DNA of 64,000 nucleotides, from positions 557,545 to 621,544 of the forward strand of contig BLSF01000015.1 of NCBI GenBank assembly GCA_012862575.1. Reading direction: 5' to 3'. The notes below the pieces were generated by a model, which did no database searches, was not told where the DNA came from, and worked only from the letters and a program-made list of their open reading frames with translations. The translations under genes were made by a program, and so were the position numbers. The DNA is from Parietichytrium sp. I65-24A (taxonomy: Eukaryota > Sar > Bigyra > Thraustochytrida > Thraustochytriidae). Below, in pieces: positions 36,129-45,063 of this stretch. Within the stretch, counting starts at the first letter, position 1, and each line of letters starts with the position of its first letter.

Positions 36129-37547
36129 TTACATTGTTTTTGCCCGCTCTTGCCGCGGAGTTCTCCCAAAAAGGCCAGCAAAGAAGGCGAAAATAGATCT
36201 GGGGAGGTAGAGCGGGCGAAGGAGCTTGAAAAAGAAATTAATAGCAGACCTGCTCCAGCGGCCCTGCGGAAACAATGTGTTCATGGTGGCTTCTGCCTGC
36301 TCGGTAATTTTCGGTGTGGGATGCAGTGGCGCCCCAGGTAGATGCAGCTCGTTGAGCGTGGCATATAGCTTGTTCTTGGATGACATTGATAGACTATCGA
36401 CAGGAAGCAGAGACGTACACTTTAGGTAGCGCTTGAGCACGCTCTCATTTTTTATCGCCCTCAGCTGCGCCACTAGTTGGGGGACAAAGGTGTCCAGGCC
36501 TTCATCCAGTTGAAGCTGGTCCATACAAAAATAACCAACTCGTTCTGGGTGAGAAGTGTAATAATAGTAAAAGCGGCAGAGCACGCAGGCAAAATCTTTA
36601 CGAATGCTTTCCTTTGCAGAGCTGGCGCCAACACTCTGCGGGAGATCAGAAATGGACACCGTCCCTCCAATGCTGCCATTGTTGTTGCCGAGCAACGTCA
36701 AATCTTGAGGATCATTCGAGCTGTAAGAGCTGCCCGCCGAATGCGAAGCAAAGGAAAATTGACGCGCTTCCTTTGACGAGCTCTCAGTCCGAGCCGTGTG
36801 CGGACTGTTGAAGAAAAGCGACCTGTCCGAAAATAAATGATCGCGGAGGCGAATATACAAAGGCCAGAGCTTGTGGGTGTCATGTTGAAGGTCGAACCAG
36901 AATAGCTGGTATGCACCTTTGAGGAAGACATTAAAGCGCATGACCCAGCCTTTCGTCGTAATGCCAGACTCGGTCTCAACCAACCAGCGGTGAAAAAGCA
37001 AGGCAAAGACGGATGGGAAATGCTCCAGCGACCAAAGCTGAGCGCAAAGCGGGAGGATCGTCTCCACGAATTCTCCGGGGTGGTTCATCTCTGTTACATA
37101 GTAGTGCGTCGCGAGAAGCTCGTAGTAGTACCACCGCCTCTCCATATCCAAGTTGAGCTTTTCCGCGGCCCTGGATGGTACAGTGCTGCTGATATTATAG
37201 AACAAATCCTCCAGCGGTTGTTCATTCTTGGTTCGAGCGGCTTCTTGAAGGACACCAAACACCTGGTCTGCCAGTTTGAGTTGAAATTTACCGAGTAGAG
37301 TTCGAGGCTTGCTCATCCGCGATTTGCGCTCCGCTTCTGCTCCGCTGCCGACCTTGCCCTTTCCGCTGGCGCTCGGTAGTGTGTCTTTACGTTCTGGGAC
37401 GAGCTCTTCCTCATTCTCAGAGCTAGGTAATAAATTCGTAAACGACCAGCTACTCCGAAGAGGCTGGCCTTGATACAAGGACAAGTCCTGATCTGCGAGC
37501 TCCGTTAGGTCGTTCAAAGACCTGGAGTTTCTTTTTCCTCTGTTCAT
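36129..37547 (-). CDS. Unrecognised conserved-looking protein
   Basis: 472 residues from the ATG at 37547; the frame upstream begins only with TTG. Residues 1-80 are polar and Ser-rich. Residues about 80-235 look like a helical globular domain rich in Trp, Tyr and Phe (ERRWYYYELLATHYYVTEM, FALLFHRWLVETESG, NVFLKGAYQLFWFDL). A Ser/Gly-rich loop (about 285-320) follows, then a second helical part (CRFYYYYTSHPERVGYF). The C-terminus has a hydrophobic run (FFFKLLRPLYLPRSIFAFFAGLFG) and a basic tail, possibly a membrane-associated segment. I do not recognise a family. The even composition and lack of repeats support a real protein. Confidence 0.7.
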   Translation of the reverse strand: MNRGKRNSRSLNDLTELADQDLSLYQGQPLRSSWSFTNLLPSSENEEELVPERKDTLPSASGKGKVGSGAEAERKSRMSKPRTLLGKFQLKLADQVFGVLQEAARTKNEQPLEDLFYNISSTVPSRAAEKLNLDMERRWYYYELLATHYYVTEMNHPGEFVETILPLCAQLWSLEHFPSVFALLFHRWLVETESGITTKGWVMRFNVFLKGAYQLFWFDLQHDTHKLWPLYIRLRDHLFSDRSLFFNSPHTARTESSSKEARQFSFASHSAGSSYSSNDPQDLTLLGNNNGSIGGTVSISDLPQSVGASSAKESIRKDFACVLCRFYYYYTSHPERVGYFCMDQLQLDEGLDTFVPQLVAQLRAIKNESVLKRYLKCTSLLPVDSLSMSSKNKLYATLNELHLPGAPLHPTPKITEQAEATMNTLFPQGRWSRSAINFFFKLLRPLYLPRSIFAFFAGLFGRTPRQERAKTM

Positions 37548-37889
37548 TTCGAGCCAATGAAATCTGACACTGGTACCATCAAGCTTCGAATGGTTCGCTT
37601 TGTGTTGCGCTCTCGATCTCAATCTTTAGAGACAAAAGCCACAGAGCAAAGCTACAAACCGGAAACTATTTTGCAGTCAACCCTCTTGTGAAGCAGGCGG
37701 GGGAAAGGCAGTTCGGACAAGCGGTCTTGAAAGCCAAACGTCCACCAACAGACCTGCCCACGGTGGCGACGCTTTCCCAGACAAAAAAGATCCAGCGGCG
37801 TGCCTTGAAGCTCCAGACCTCTCGCTTCGCCTATCCCTACTGAGGAGTTTCGTATCCCGGTTGCGCCTCTCGCTCCTGACACGCCTAAA

Positions 37890-38039
37890 ACACCTCGGAC
37901 ACCTGAGACACCTCTCGCGCAGACCACTTGGCGGCCACGAAGCTTGAACACACTTGAAGTGCCCTCTGCTCCGACTGCTCCAAGTCTAGGTCAGTTGCGA
38001 CTGTTGCGACAAGCTGGAGACTCCGTTGTCTCCGTTGCT
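37890..38039. repeat. Three imperfect 9-bp repeats upstream of the 36129-37547 gene
   Basis: ACACCTCGG, ACACCTGAG and ACACCTCTC lie in tandem at 37890-37916. GTTGCGACT/GTTGCGACA are at 37994-38011 and TCCGTTGTC/TCCGTTGCT at 38022-38039. Confidence 0.75.
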
Positions 38040-39165
38040 GGAGTTGACAGAGGAGCTGCCGTCCAAAGTCGTCCAGTCTAGAGAGGCTCTGTGAATCTGA
38101 CTGTGACTCGGACATAGACTCACTGTCGACTCACTCACCCGCGACCAAGATAACAGTAGACTTTAGCGGCGTACGGGCTGATACGATTCGTATTGAATAT
38201 GCGAGCAGAGTATTGTGTTCCTTGCTGTTCCCTCGTTGGACGGTCGTCTCGCGTTCCAGCCACGCTCTAGGATTCTTCTGGATCATTCCAAGAATGACCG
38301 CAACAATAACGATGGAGGGTCACAAAGAAGCTCGCTAAAAAAAAACAGTGAGCGGGTTCTTCCTCGCTTTGTTGTCGACAAATCAATTTCGTCAGAGCAG
38401 AAGACGGGCATGTTCCTCATTCACTTTCTCCGTTCACGGCCGAAACGAGATTGTGTACCAAGTTAGTACAGAGGTTTGTTTCATTTTATAAACCAAAATC
38501 CGAGTGCCAGAAAATGTGTGGCAGGCATTTGTATTAGTTATTAGTTATTACTTAGCAGCTGGCCTCAAACCTTGTGTTGTTCCGCGCTCGACTCACGGCG
38601 CCAGTTTTGCCAGCTTCAAGTTTGAGCGAATCTGGTGATTGATTGATTTGAAAGTGACACTGGACTCACTGGACGGCCCTTTTCCTTCAGAGTGTGCCAA
38701 ATGTAAACGGTTTTTGTCAGCGGGTAAAATCCATGCGAGGTGACTATGGGCAAGTCCGCACGTTCCAGGCATGTAACAAGAACGCACTTTTAACTGCTAC
38801 TCGTCTCTCTATTAGAGTAGCGTATATGTGGTACTAGCGCATACTGTAGTGGAAATCGCTTCGCCTTGACAGAACTGGTTGGTCACTTCATCCAGTCTGG
38901 AGATGTCTGGAGTGTCCGTGGCAGTGTTTTCCAGCGCCTTGGGCTACTGGCTTTACTGGCTTTCTTTCTTCGGTCAGAGTGACTTACTAGTGCGTGCTGC
39001 TGCTGGATCGTCATGTGGTGGATCTCTCTCAGACTGGAAAATTGTTGGCATCGATAGGCCTTTTGACTCGCTACTACTGGCCCCTCCTATCTTTTAGTGC
39101 CAACATTTGTGAGAGTGGAACAGAACAGAAAGCCGCTCTGCATAGCAGTTCTTAATTAAAAAGAA

Positions 39166-39232
39166 CTGGCTGTGAACCGTGAAAGAGTGCAAACCGAGAA
39201 CTGGCTGTGTGCCATCCGAAAGAGCGCAAGTG
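39166..39232. repeat. Imperfect direct repeat, about 33 bp
   Basis: Two adjacent copies begin GAACTGGCTGTG and end AAAGAGYGCAA, differing at several bases. Function unknown. Confidence 0.6.
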
Positions 39233-40406
39233 ACTCGCGCTGTGTGGGGTCACCGGTAAGTAAGTTAGCACCTCAACAACTTCTACCACACTTCTGCAGT
39301 AGGGTCGGTACCAGTAATGATAGCAGTATCATCACAGTACTGTACTAGACCTAGGCACTGGGCAAGAGCGCCACGGCTGCCACGGCCACGAGCTAATCCT
39401 GAAAAGTGCTCACTTTACAGTCTCTAATTCACATATTTAAGCTTACTGACGATCAAAATTCGTAAATCCGGGCTTTTAAAAGTCGTCGTTTTGTGTCCTA
39501 AATGTGAAAAAATGAATTTGGAAAAGAGAGAGACATCGTCACGCTTACCATTCACTTGCATTTTCAGGTGTGTGAGGGTCCGAGTCGCCAGCTTCTCTCG
39601 CATTGTTCACGTCAAATCAGAAAGGTACGAAAGTAAGGGTAGATAGCATATACTGATAATCATACTCGTGGGGTAACGTTTTCACTATCAGCTAGTTTGT
39701 CACTGTGAATTCTGTGAATTGCGCAACATTTTGCTTGGTCGTGCCGGGAAAGACAGCACGAGCAAGTATGATGCCATAAGCTTAGCATGCTCTTTCACTG
39801 CGTGGTAAAATCGCTCTCTTTTTTTATCATTGACAGGGAGTAAATTCTTTTCACTCCGCCAAGTGCCTCTCTACGTAACGTACTACTCGCTCCTATTACT
39901 TTCTCGTGGGCAACCAAGGTCTCTTTCGATTGATTCACAACCAAGAAATCACCTAAGCTTTCGAGTGGCGCAAGCTGTGCAAGGAAACTCCATTGAGAAA
40001 GATTGTAAGGAAAGTTCTAAATTCTAAACTTTTGTACTGTCGGGGCCTGTGGAGAGTACTGTACCTCACGCTGGGCAACCTGCTGTGTTTAGCGCTACCT
40101 AAGTAGCATTAGATCCCTGAGGTGCGTTCCGGATTCGGGTTGCCAGCGCTGATTTTGACATTCTTTTTAATCAAGACTGCAAGACCATGTCACAGCTGCC
40201 ACGCATTTCCTCCTCAGGATGGGCCTGAAAGTTACAAACATACTGGCTACGCGGCTACGTGACTACGTTGCTACTGTTCTGTTTGCAAGCCTGGCATCAG
40301 AAGAAGAAGGAGGAGCTGCCAGATTGCAAGAAGGATTGTCGGATGGAAAGAAGGGGAAGTGGCATATGAAACACCAGCCAGTCTGGTGACCAACACGGGA
40401 GAGACG

Positions 40407-40431
40407 GAGAGAGAGAGAGAGAGAGAGAGAG
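40407..40431. repeat. (GA)n microsatellite
   Basis: A near-perfect GA dinucleotide run 240 bp upstream of the 40670 start. Confidence 0.9.
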
Positions 40432-40669
40432 GGTGTGCAGAAACCACAAACTACTAAGCGATCCCATGGTACGCCTTTGATACGCCTTTGGCGTAGGAGG
40501 TTTGAATTCATAGGGAGCAAGGTACGTGCTGAGAAGTACGGTACTAGTACCGTAAAAAATTGAGAGGGTGGTACTCACAGCACAGTTTGTCAGTATCCGC
40601 ATATTCGAGTGTGATCCCGTGGGTGCTGAAACTCGGGAAAAGGAACAGGCAAACCACAAACTGACGTGC

Positions 40670-41875
40670 ATGAAACGCTCGCGAGTGTCGCGTGTTGAAG
40701 CCACGAGGAAGCACACGATCGTAATCACGGAGCCCAGACGGAAAAGCACAGCAAGCATCGGAGGCGCAGAGTCTTGGGGAAGCGCAGCGCCGTCTCGTAA
40801 ACCAGTGACGCTGATGATTGACTCGGTACCAGCAATGTCGGACAGGGCTAGTCTGGAAAACGCGCTGGCCCTCGTTCTCGCGATGGATGGGGCAAAGTAT
40901 TCTGATGGGGCAAAGTACCCTGAGGTTTTGGGCAAACTTGGTGTAGGACCGTGTGGTTCGCCATCCCCGTACCCGGCATTGAGCAAGCGCAACTTGGGCG
41001 GAAATGCGTTGCTGGACAATGCCCTGGCAAACTATTCCCGGGCGTTTGCCGACAGTGGCTTTTCATCGTCGCCTTCGTACGAGTCTCAAAACGCACACCA
41101 CCTAAGCGCACTGGAATGGCTCAAGCGGAACTCCTTGAACTCACCGGCATCATCGTCTACATCTACCACACCTCGGCACCTGTCCTCCTCGGAGATCCTC
41201 TCGCGGTTCATGACTCCATCTCCTTCGCTGCACGTGGACTCTCCGCGCAATTTGAACGACCTGAAAAAAGAAATAAGCGACGGGCTAAGCAGCATTGGCT
41301 CTCGGAAGAGAAGGCGCAGGTCCGCCACTATGGAGGACGCCTTGGGAGACAGCCTCTCTGAACGCAGCCTTCCAGCGCAGCAGACATGCAATCTGAAAAG
41401 ACCCAGGCCGCATGGCGGAGTCAAGTTAAATCTGAGTAAAAGTGCGCTGGGCTTTGACTACTTTTCCACATTGGACAATCTGCAACAAGTCTCAGAGTAC
41501 TCTGACGCGCATGGTCAGTTCTGTATTAGGCTCGCCAACGCAATGATTGCGCAGCTCGAGGCACAAAACAACGGCAAAAGCTTTGATGATTTTGTCAGAG
41601 ACCTGGAGGGCTGGAAAGAGACACCAAAGAACCTAAAATTCGTAGGCCAAAGCAAGAAGACCAATGGCAATGCGGGATACTACTTTCGCCCTTCCACCCT
41701 GAACTGGAAATTTGGCGAGTTTCCTACCCCGCTCGGCGCGGCCCTCGCATGCGATATCTTTCATCGCCTGTTTCACTTTCGAGGAGATATCTTGCTCAGG
41801 CGGACCAGCGCTTTCATCCCCCCGAGCGCTCCTTCAATTGCCTTCGAATTTGAACCTGACTGTAAAAGTGTATAA
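40670..41875 (+). CDS. Unrecognised Ser-rich, probably nuclear protein
   Basis: 401 residues from the ATG at 40670; the frame extends upstream only from a GTG. The N-terminus is basic (MKRSRVSRVEATRK). The middle is Ser/Pro-rich with many S/T-P sites (NSPASSSTSTTPRHLSSSE, FMTPSPSLHVDSPRN) and a nuclear localisation-like SRKRRRRS at about residue 240. An 18-bp duplication encodes DGAKYSDGAKYP. The last 130 residues look globular (DAHGQFCIRLANAMIAQLEAQ, NLKFVGQSKK, YYFRPSTLNWKFGEFPTPLGAAL, RGDILLRRTSAFIPP). No family recognised. A regulatory protein with a disordered phospho-region and a C-terminal domain is a reasonable inference. Confidence 0.68.
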   Translation: MKRSRVSRVEATRKHTIVITEPRRKSTASIGGAESWGSAAPSRKPVTLMIDSVPAMSDRASLENALALVLAMDGAKYSDGAKYPEVLGKLGVGPCGSPSPYPALSKRNLGGNALLDNALANYSRAFADSGFSSSPSYESQNAHHLSALEWLKRNSLNSPASSSTSTTPRHLSSSEILSRFMTPSPSLHVDSPRNLNDLKKEISDGLSSIGSRKRRRRSATMEDALGDSLSERSLPAQQTCNLKRPRPHGGVKLNLSKSALGFDYFSTLDNLQQVSEYSDAHGQFCIRLANAMIAQLEAQNNGKSFDDFVRDLEGWKETPKNLKFVGQSKKTNGNAGYYFRPSTLNWKFGEFPTPLGAALACDIFHRLFHFRGDILLRRTSAFIPPSAPSIAFEFEPDCKSV

Positions 41876-42669
41876 TTGCAAAACTAAATTCTAACTTGAC
41901 TCGATTGACTAATTTGCTAGCTCTTAATCTGTTTTGATTGCTGTTTCCAAGTCGTGTCATCTCTTCAGGTTCCCACCACGCTGCGAGGGCATGAAAACCC
42001 TTCTCCTGTCAGATGTATTTCAATTTTTATAACATGTTCACGGTGTCTTGTTTGAAAGAGCTACTTAAGCCGGAATTATCGTGTGGCAAAAGCCACGCAA
42101 AAGCGACGAAGTGGGGCAAGGAATGCAAGGAACAAAAAACGTAAAACGCAAAAAACCAAGAAATTAGGGGAAAAAAACACAAGAATTAGGGGAAAAAAAA
42201 AAGCTTGGATTATCCTTCAATCACAATTGATCGACCTTGTCCAGGGATTAATGCTGATCTTCTCTGTTTTAATCCAATTTAATTGTGACACCTGCCATAA
42301 GGCAGGGCCACCCGGTAAAACGAATCTTGGCTATATATACGTCTGGATGCTTTCATGAAAAGTCTGGTGCGAAATCATATCCGACTTTCACGAGCGACAT
42401 TAAACCTTTATGCTCAAAAAAGTTTGTTTGTTATTAACAGACTCGAACTGACGAAGCAAAAAAAGCTGGAAAAACTCCAAACGGAGAGCTTCGAACCTAA
42501 GACTACGCGGTGAGCCAGTATAAGAATCTCTTCTAAGCTATGTTAACGATCAAGGTAATACACCATAATGAAGCACGTCTACGCGAAATTGGTAGTATGA
42601 AGCTGACAGTGAATTCTGAATTCTGATTTGAGATTGATTGTTGACAGTGAATGAATGAAAAACTCGGGA
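41876..42669. other. Convergent 3' spacer with A-rich tract and Pol III-like motifs
   Basis: An A-rich tract at about 42118-42200 holds a direct repeat AATTAGGGGAAAAAAA. Minus-strand A-box and B-box-like sequences followed by T-runs lie at 42458-42547. GTGAATTCTGAATTCTG is at about 42610, close to the PPT1 stop. No coding frame. Confidence 0.5.
42458..42547 (-). ncRNA. Candidate Pol III / tRNA-like element (degenerate)
   Basis: On the minus strand, TAGCTTAGAAG (42540-42530) resembles an A box, and GGTTCGAAGCT (42497-42487) resembles a B box 32 nt later. TTTTT (42474-42470) and TTTTTTT (42464-42458) follow like Pol III terminators. The spacing fits a tRNA, but acceptor and T stems pair poorly and no anticodon arm is convincing. 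A second partial B box (CAGTTCGAGTCTG) lies just downstream at about 42438-42450. It may be a tRNA relic or SINE head. Confidence 0.25.
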
Positions 42670-43647
42670 TTATGCTCCAAGAGCGAGATCTTCGAGAAAT
42701 GAGGCCAGTTCTTTGAGAGAGAACTGAAGATGATCACCATTGGTCGTCTTAAACTCTACCTTTCCCTCTTCAACGAGTGTTTTGAATCCAAAGCTGTCGC
42801 TCATGTAGGAGTTCGTTTCATTGTAGTGCAAGATGGTTGCAAAATCGCCATCTTTGAAGAACCCGAACCACTCTGAGTCAGCAGGGAAGATCATTGTGTC
42901 CTTCAAAGCTTTAACGAGAACAAGCTTTTCCAGAGACGCGAAATTCTTGCGATATTTGGCACTTTCGTTGTGTTCCAGCTCATTGTTCAAGTAAGGCAAA
43001 AAGATGTTCTCGGACCGGTACGCGTCAAGCTCTGTGGGATCTTTCAGGTAATTTGACTGAGCCACGTGCTCCTGGATGAACCTTGAGTATGCCACGTCCC
43101 CAACCATATCGGTGACTTTTCGGCACATAAAACCAGCGAACCCTTCTGGGCTGCAGCGCGGCAAACTGCCCACGCCAGCCAATGGCCCATGAACAGAGAG
43201 AAAGCGGCGAACTGGAGGATCATTGTACATCTCGATATATCCTCGAATCACCAGATTTCCCTGGCTAAATCCCATGGCATCAAATCCACCCTTCAGCTTT
43301 GGGTCCTGGCGGACTCGGCTTGCAAAATTTTCCACAAGCTTGTTCATATTGAGCAGGAACCCATTGACCGTATCCGTTGGTTGAGTGTCGCCATCTGGGA
43401 TGCAAGTCGAGTAGATACCAAGTTTCTTCCCCACGAAGGTCGTGATTTGTTTCATTCCTGGATTCATGCAAGCGTCCCCCATCCCCTTTGCGATGACCAT
43501 CGGAAGCCCATCGCTTCGCAAGTTCGAAGCCGTCGATGGATCCTCGAGGAATTCAGGGTGGACGGCGATCTCCGTCACCTGGGCACACGATTGCCACGAT
43601 TGCCCTGCCAGCAGCAGGGCAAGCGACAAGAAACGGAGGCCTGTCAT
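42670..43647 (-). CDS. PPT1: Palmitoyl-protein thioesterase 1
   Basis: 325 residues from the ATG at 43647. A signal peptide is evident (MTGLRFLSLALLLAGQSWQSCAQ), fitting a lysosomal/vacuolar enzyme. LPMVIAKGMGDACMNPGMK matches the PPT1 'HGMGD.C.NP' motif, with Lys where His is usual. The nucleophile elbow is GFSQGN with S128. CSPEGFAGFMCRKV, IFLPYLNNE and the C-terminal NGDHLQF (catalytic His) follow the family order. The enzyme removes thioester-linked fatty acyl groups from cysteines of proteins during lysosomal degradation. Length is close to animal PPT1 (about 306). Confidence 0.92.
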   Translation of the reverse strand: MTGLRFLSLALLLAGQSWQSCAQVTEIAVHPEFLEDPSTASNLRSDGLPMVIAKGMGDACMNPGMKQITTFVGKKLGIYSTCIPDGDTQPTDTVNGFLLNMNKLVENFASRVRQDPKLKGGFDAMGFSQGNLVIRGYIEMYNDPPVRRFLSVHGPLAGVGSLPRCSPEGFAGFMCRKVTDMVGDVAYSRFIQEHVAQSNYLKDPTELDAYRSENIFLPYLNNELEHNESAKYRKNFASLEKLVLVKALKDTMIFPADSEWFGFFKDGDFATILHYNETNSYMSDSFGFKTLVEEGKVEFKTTNGDHLQFSLKELASFLEDLALGA

Positions 43648-45063
43648 TGTTGCAGTCTTTACTTGTGCCGAGAGCCTGACGCAAGGTCGCCTCAGTCTTT
43701 GTCTTGGGTGCTTATCAGTCCTTCCCGCGGTCAGTCACGTCTCAGTCAGTCACGAAGACGGTCGGGCCCAATTGGAAAAAGTCGCTCGATCAAATCTTTC
43801 TCGTTGAACTCAAAACTCAACCCATCTCAACCCGAACGAGACGGTAGCGCAACGTAAAGTCTGGTATGCTACCCCACGTATAACCTTACCGGTAAGGACT
43901 TGAGCAATCATCAGAACAGCAATCAAGCCCACTTGAAGGCGCTCAGGTGACGTTCGTGTAAGCGAAGAGGCCTCTCTCGTTTCACCATGTCTTACCTCGA
44001 GAATTTCCAAATCCGAAAATAGTAAAGAATAGAAAGTGAAGAAGGGAAATGCTGCTCATGGAGTGTTTGTTGCCTCTCTCTCATTCTCGTCGCTTCAACT
44101 GACAAGCACGCTGTCTCTCAGAACAGCAGAATTCAGAACTCATTAGCAGATTTAACAGATTTAGCAGTTCAGATTGATTTCGAGAAAAATGCAGCCCACT
44201 GTCATCACTATTATAGGTGATAGTGTTGCTAGCTCAAATAATATGGTTCTTTGGTATGAGCCTATAGTAACGTGCTTACAGGGGAGGCGTGGGATTCAGG
44301 AGCTCGTACTAGTAGTACTTGTGTAAGTAGTGAAGCAAAGCACGTTCCAAGTTGCAGGAGTAGGATGCAATAGGAGACAAACAGTGAGAGACGTGAGAGA
44401 GAAAGATCGAAAAAGATCGATTGCCTACCTTGTCCTACCGGTTATCGCAGGATATCGCAGGTTCGGTTTCGCTGAGTGGAAGGAAGCCTTGGTGCCACAG
44501 TGGAGTGAGAGAGAAGGAAAGTAGTAAAAAGAGAGAAAGGAAGAGAGAGAGAGAGATATCGTTTGATGAACTATCTCCGGAGTGCACGAACAGCACCGAC
44601 GTCGCGAACATCACGATCAGCGCAGCATAGGAGTGCAGAGCTATTTCTCTCCTGTAAGTGTGTGAGTGAGTGGGGTCTGCGCTGCGGACAGGTTGACAGG
44701 TCGACAGGTCGACAGGTTGACGCGTTGAAAGAGGGCTTCCGACTCTTCCAACAGCCCGTTCGTACCGACTGCCCAACACAGTCTACGCACGGTCAGCTCT
44801 TGGCGTCACTCTCAGCCTCAGCGAGGCTGAGCGAAGGAGGGTCGTGGCGTCTGTATAGGAGGACAGGCATTCGGTGCGCGAGGAAAGGCAGCGGCGGGGG
44901 GGCGAAATATAGCGGGTGAGTGTCTTTTTGGGTGGGGGCTGTAAGGGGTGGGTTTTCGGCAGCTTGTCCGTAACTTCAAAACGGGAGAAAGGCCATCTGC
45001 CAAGCGAGAAGCGAGGGACTTTACGTGGCAAATTGAGAAGCGCATTTTGCAGTGCTCTCCACG
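43648..45063. other. Divergent intergenic spacer
   Basis: 1.4 kb between the PPT1 and BET genes, transcribed away from each other. It contains a CAGATTTAR pair (44147-44164), a GTACTAGTAGTAC palindrome (about 44305), GA-rich tracts (about 44510-44556) and the GACAGGTY array. Short frames are not convincing. Confidence 0.55.
44687..44726. repeat. 8-bp tandem array, unit GACAGGTY
   Basis: GACAGGTT, GACAGGTC, GACAGGTC and GACAGGTT lie in tandem at 44687-44718, followed by the degenerate GACGCGTT. It is about 340 bp upstream of the BET ATG. Confidence 0.9.

Larger units (their letters stand above)
37548..40669. other. 3.1-kb region without recognisable genes
   Basis: The largest gap in the window. 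Near the left gene are 9-bp imperfect arrays: ACACCTNNN at 37890-37916, GTTGCGACW at 37994-38011 and TCCGTTGYY at 38022-38039. An imperfect direct repeat beginning GAACTGGCTGTG occurs at about 39166 and 39200. GTAC palindromes are at about 39307-39345 and 40530-40550, a GA run at 40407-40431, and a GTGAATTCTGTGAATT motif at about 39704. Only short frames occur and none looks like a protein. Confidence 0.55.

Noticed and set aside
40297-41019. 240-codon minus-strand frame with Ser-Leu repeats
   Set aside because: It includes the translated GA run and overlaps a better plus-strand gene.
42163-42199. TTAGGGG words as a telomere-like tract
   Set aside because: Only two copies inside an A-rich tract, spaced by 21 bp; not a telomeric array.
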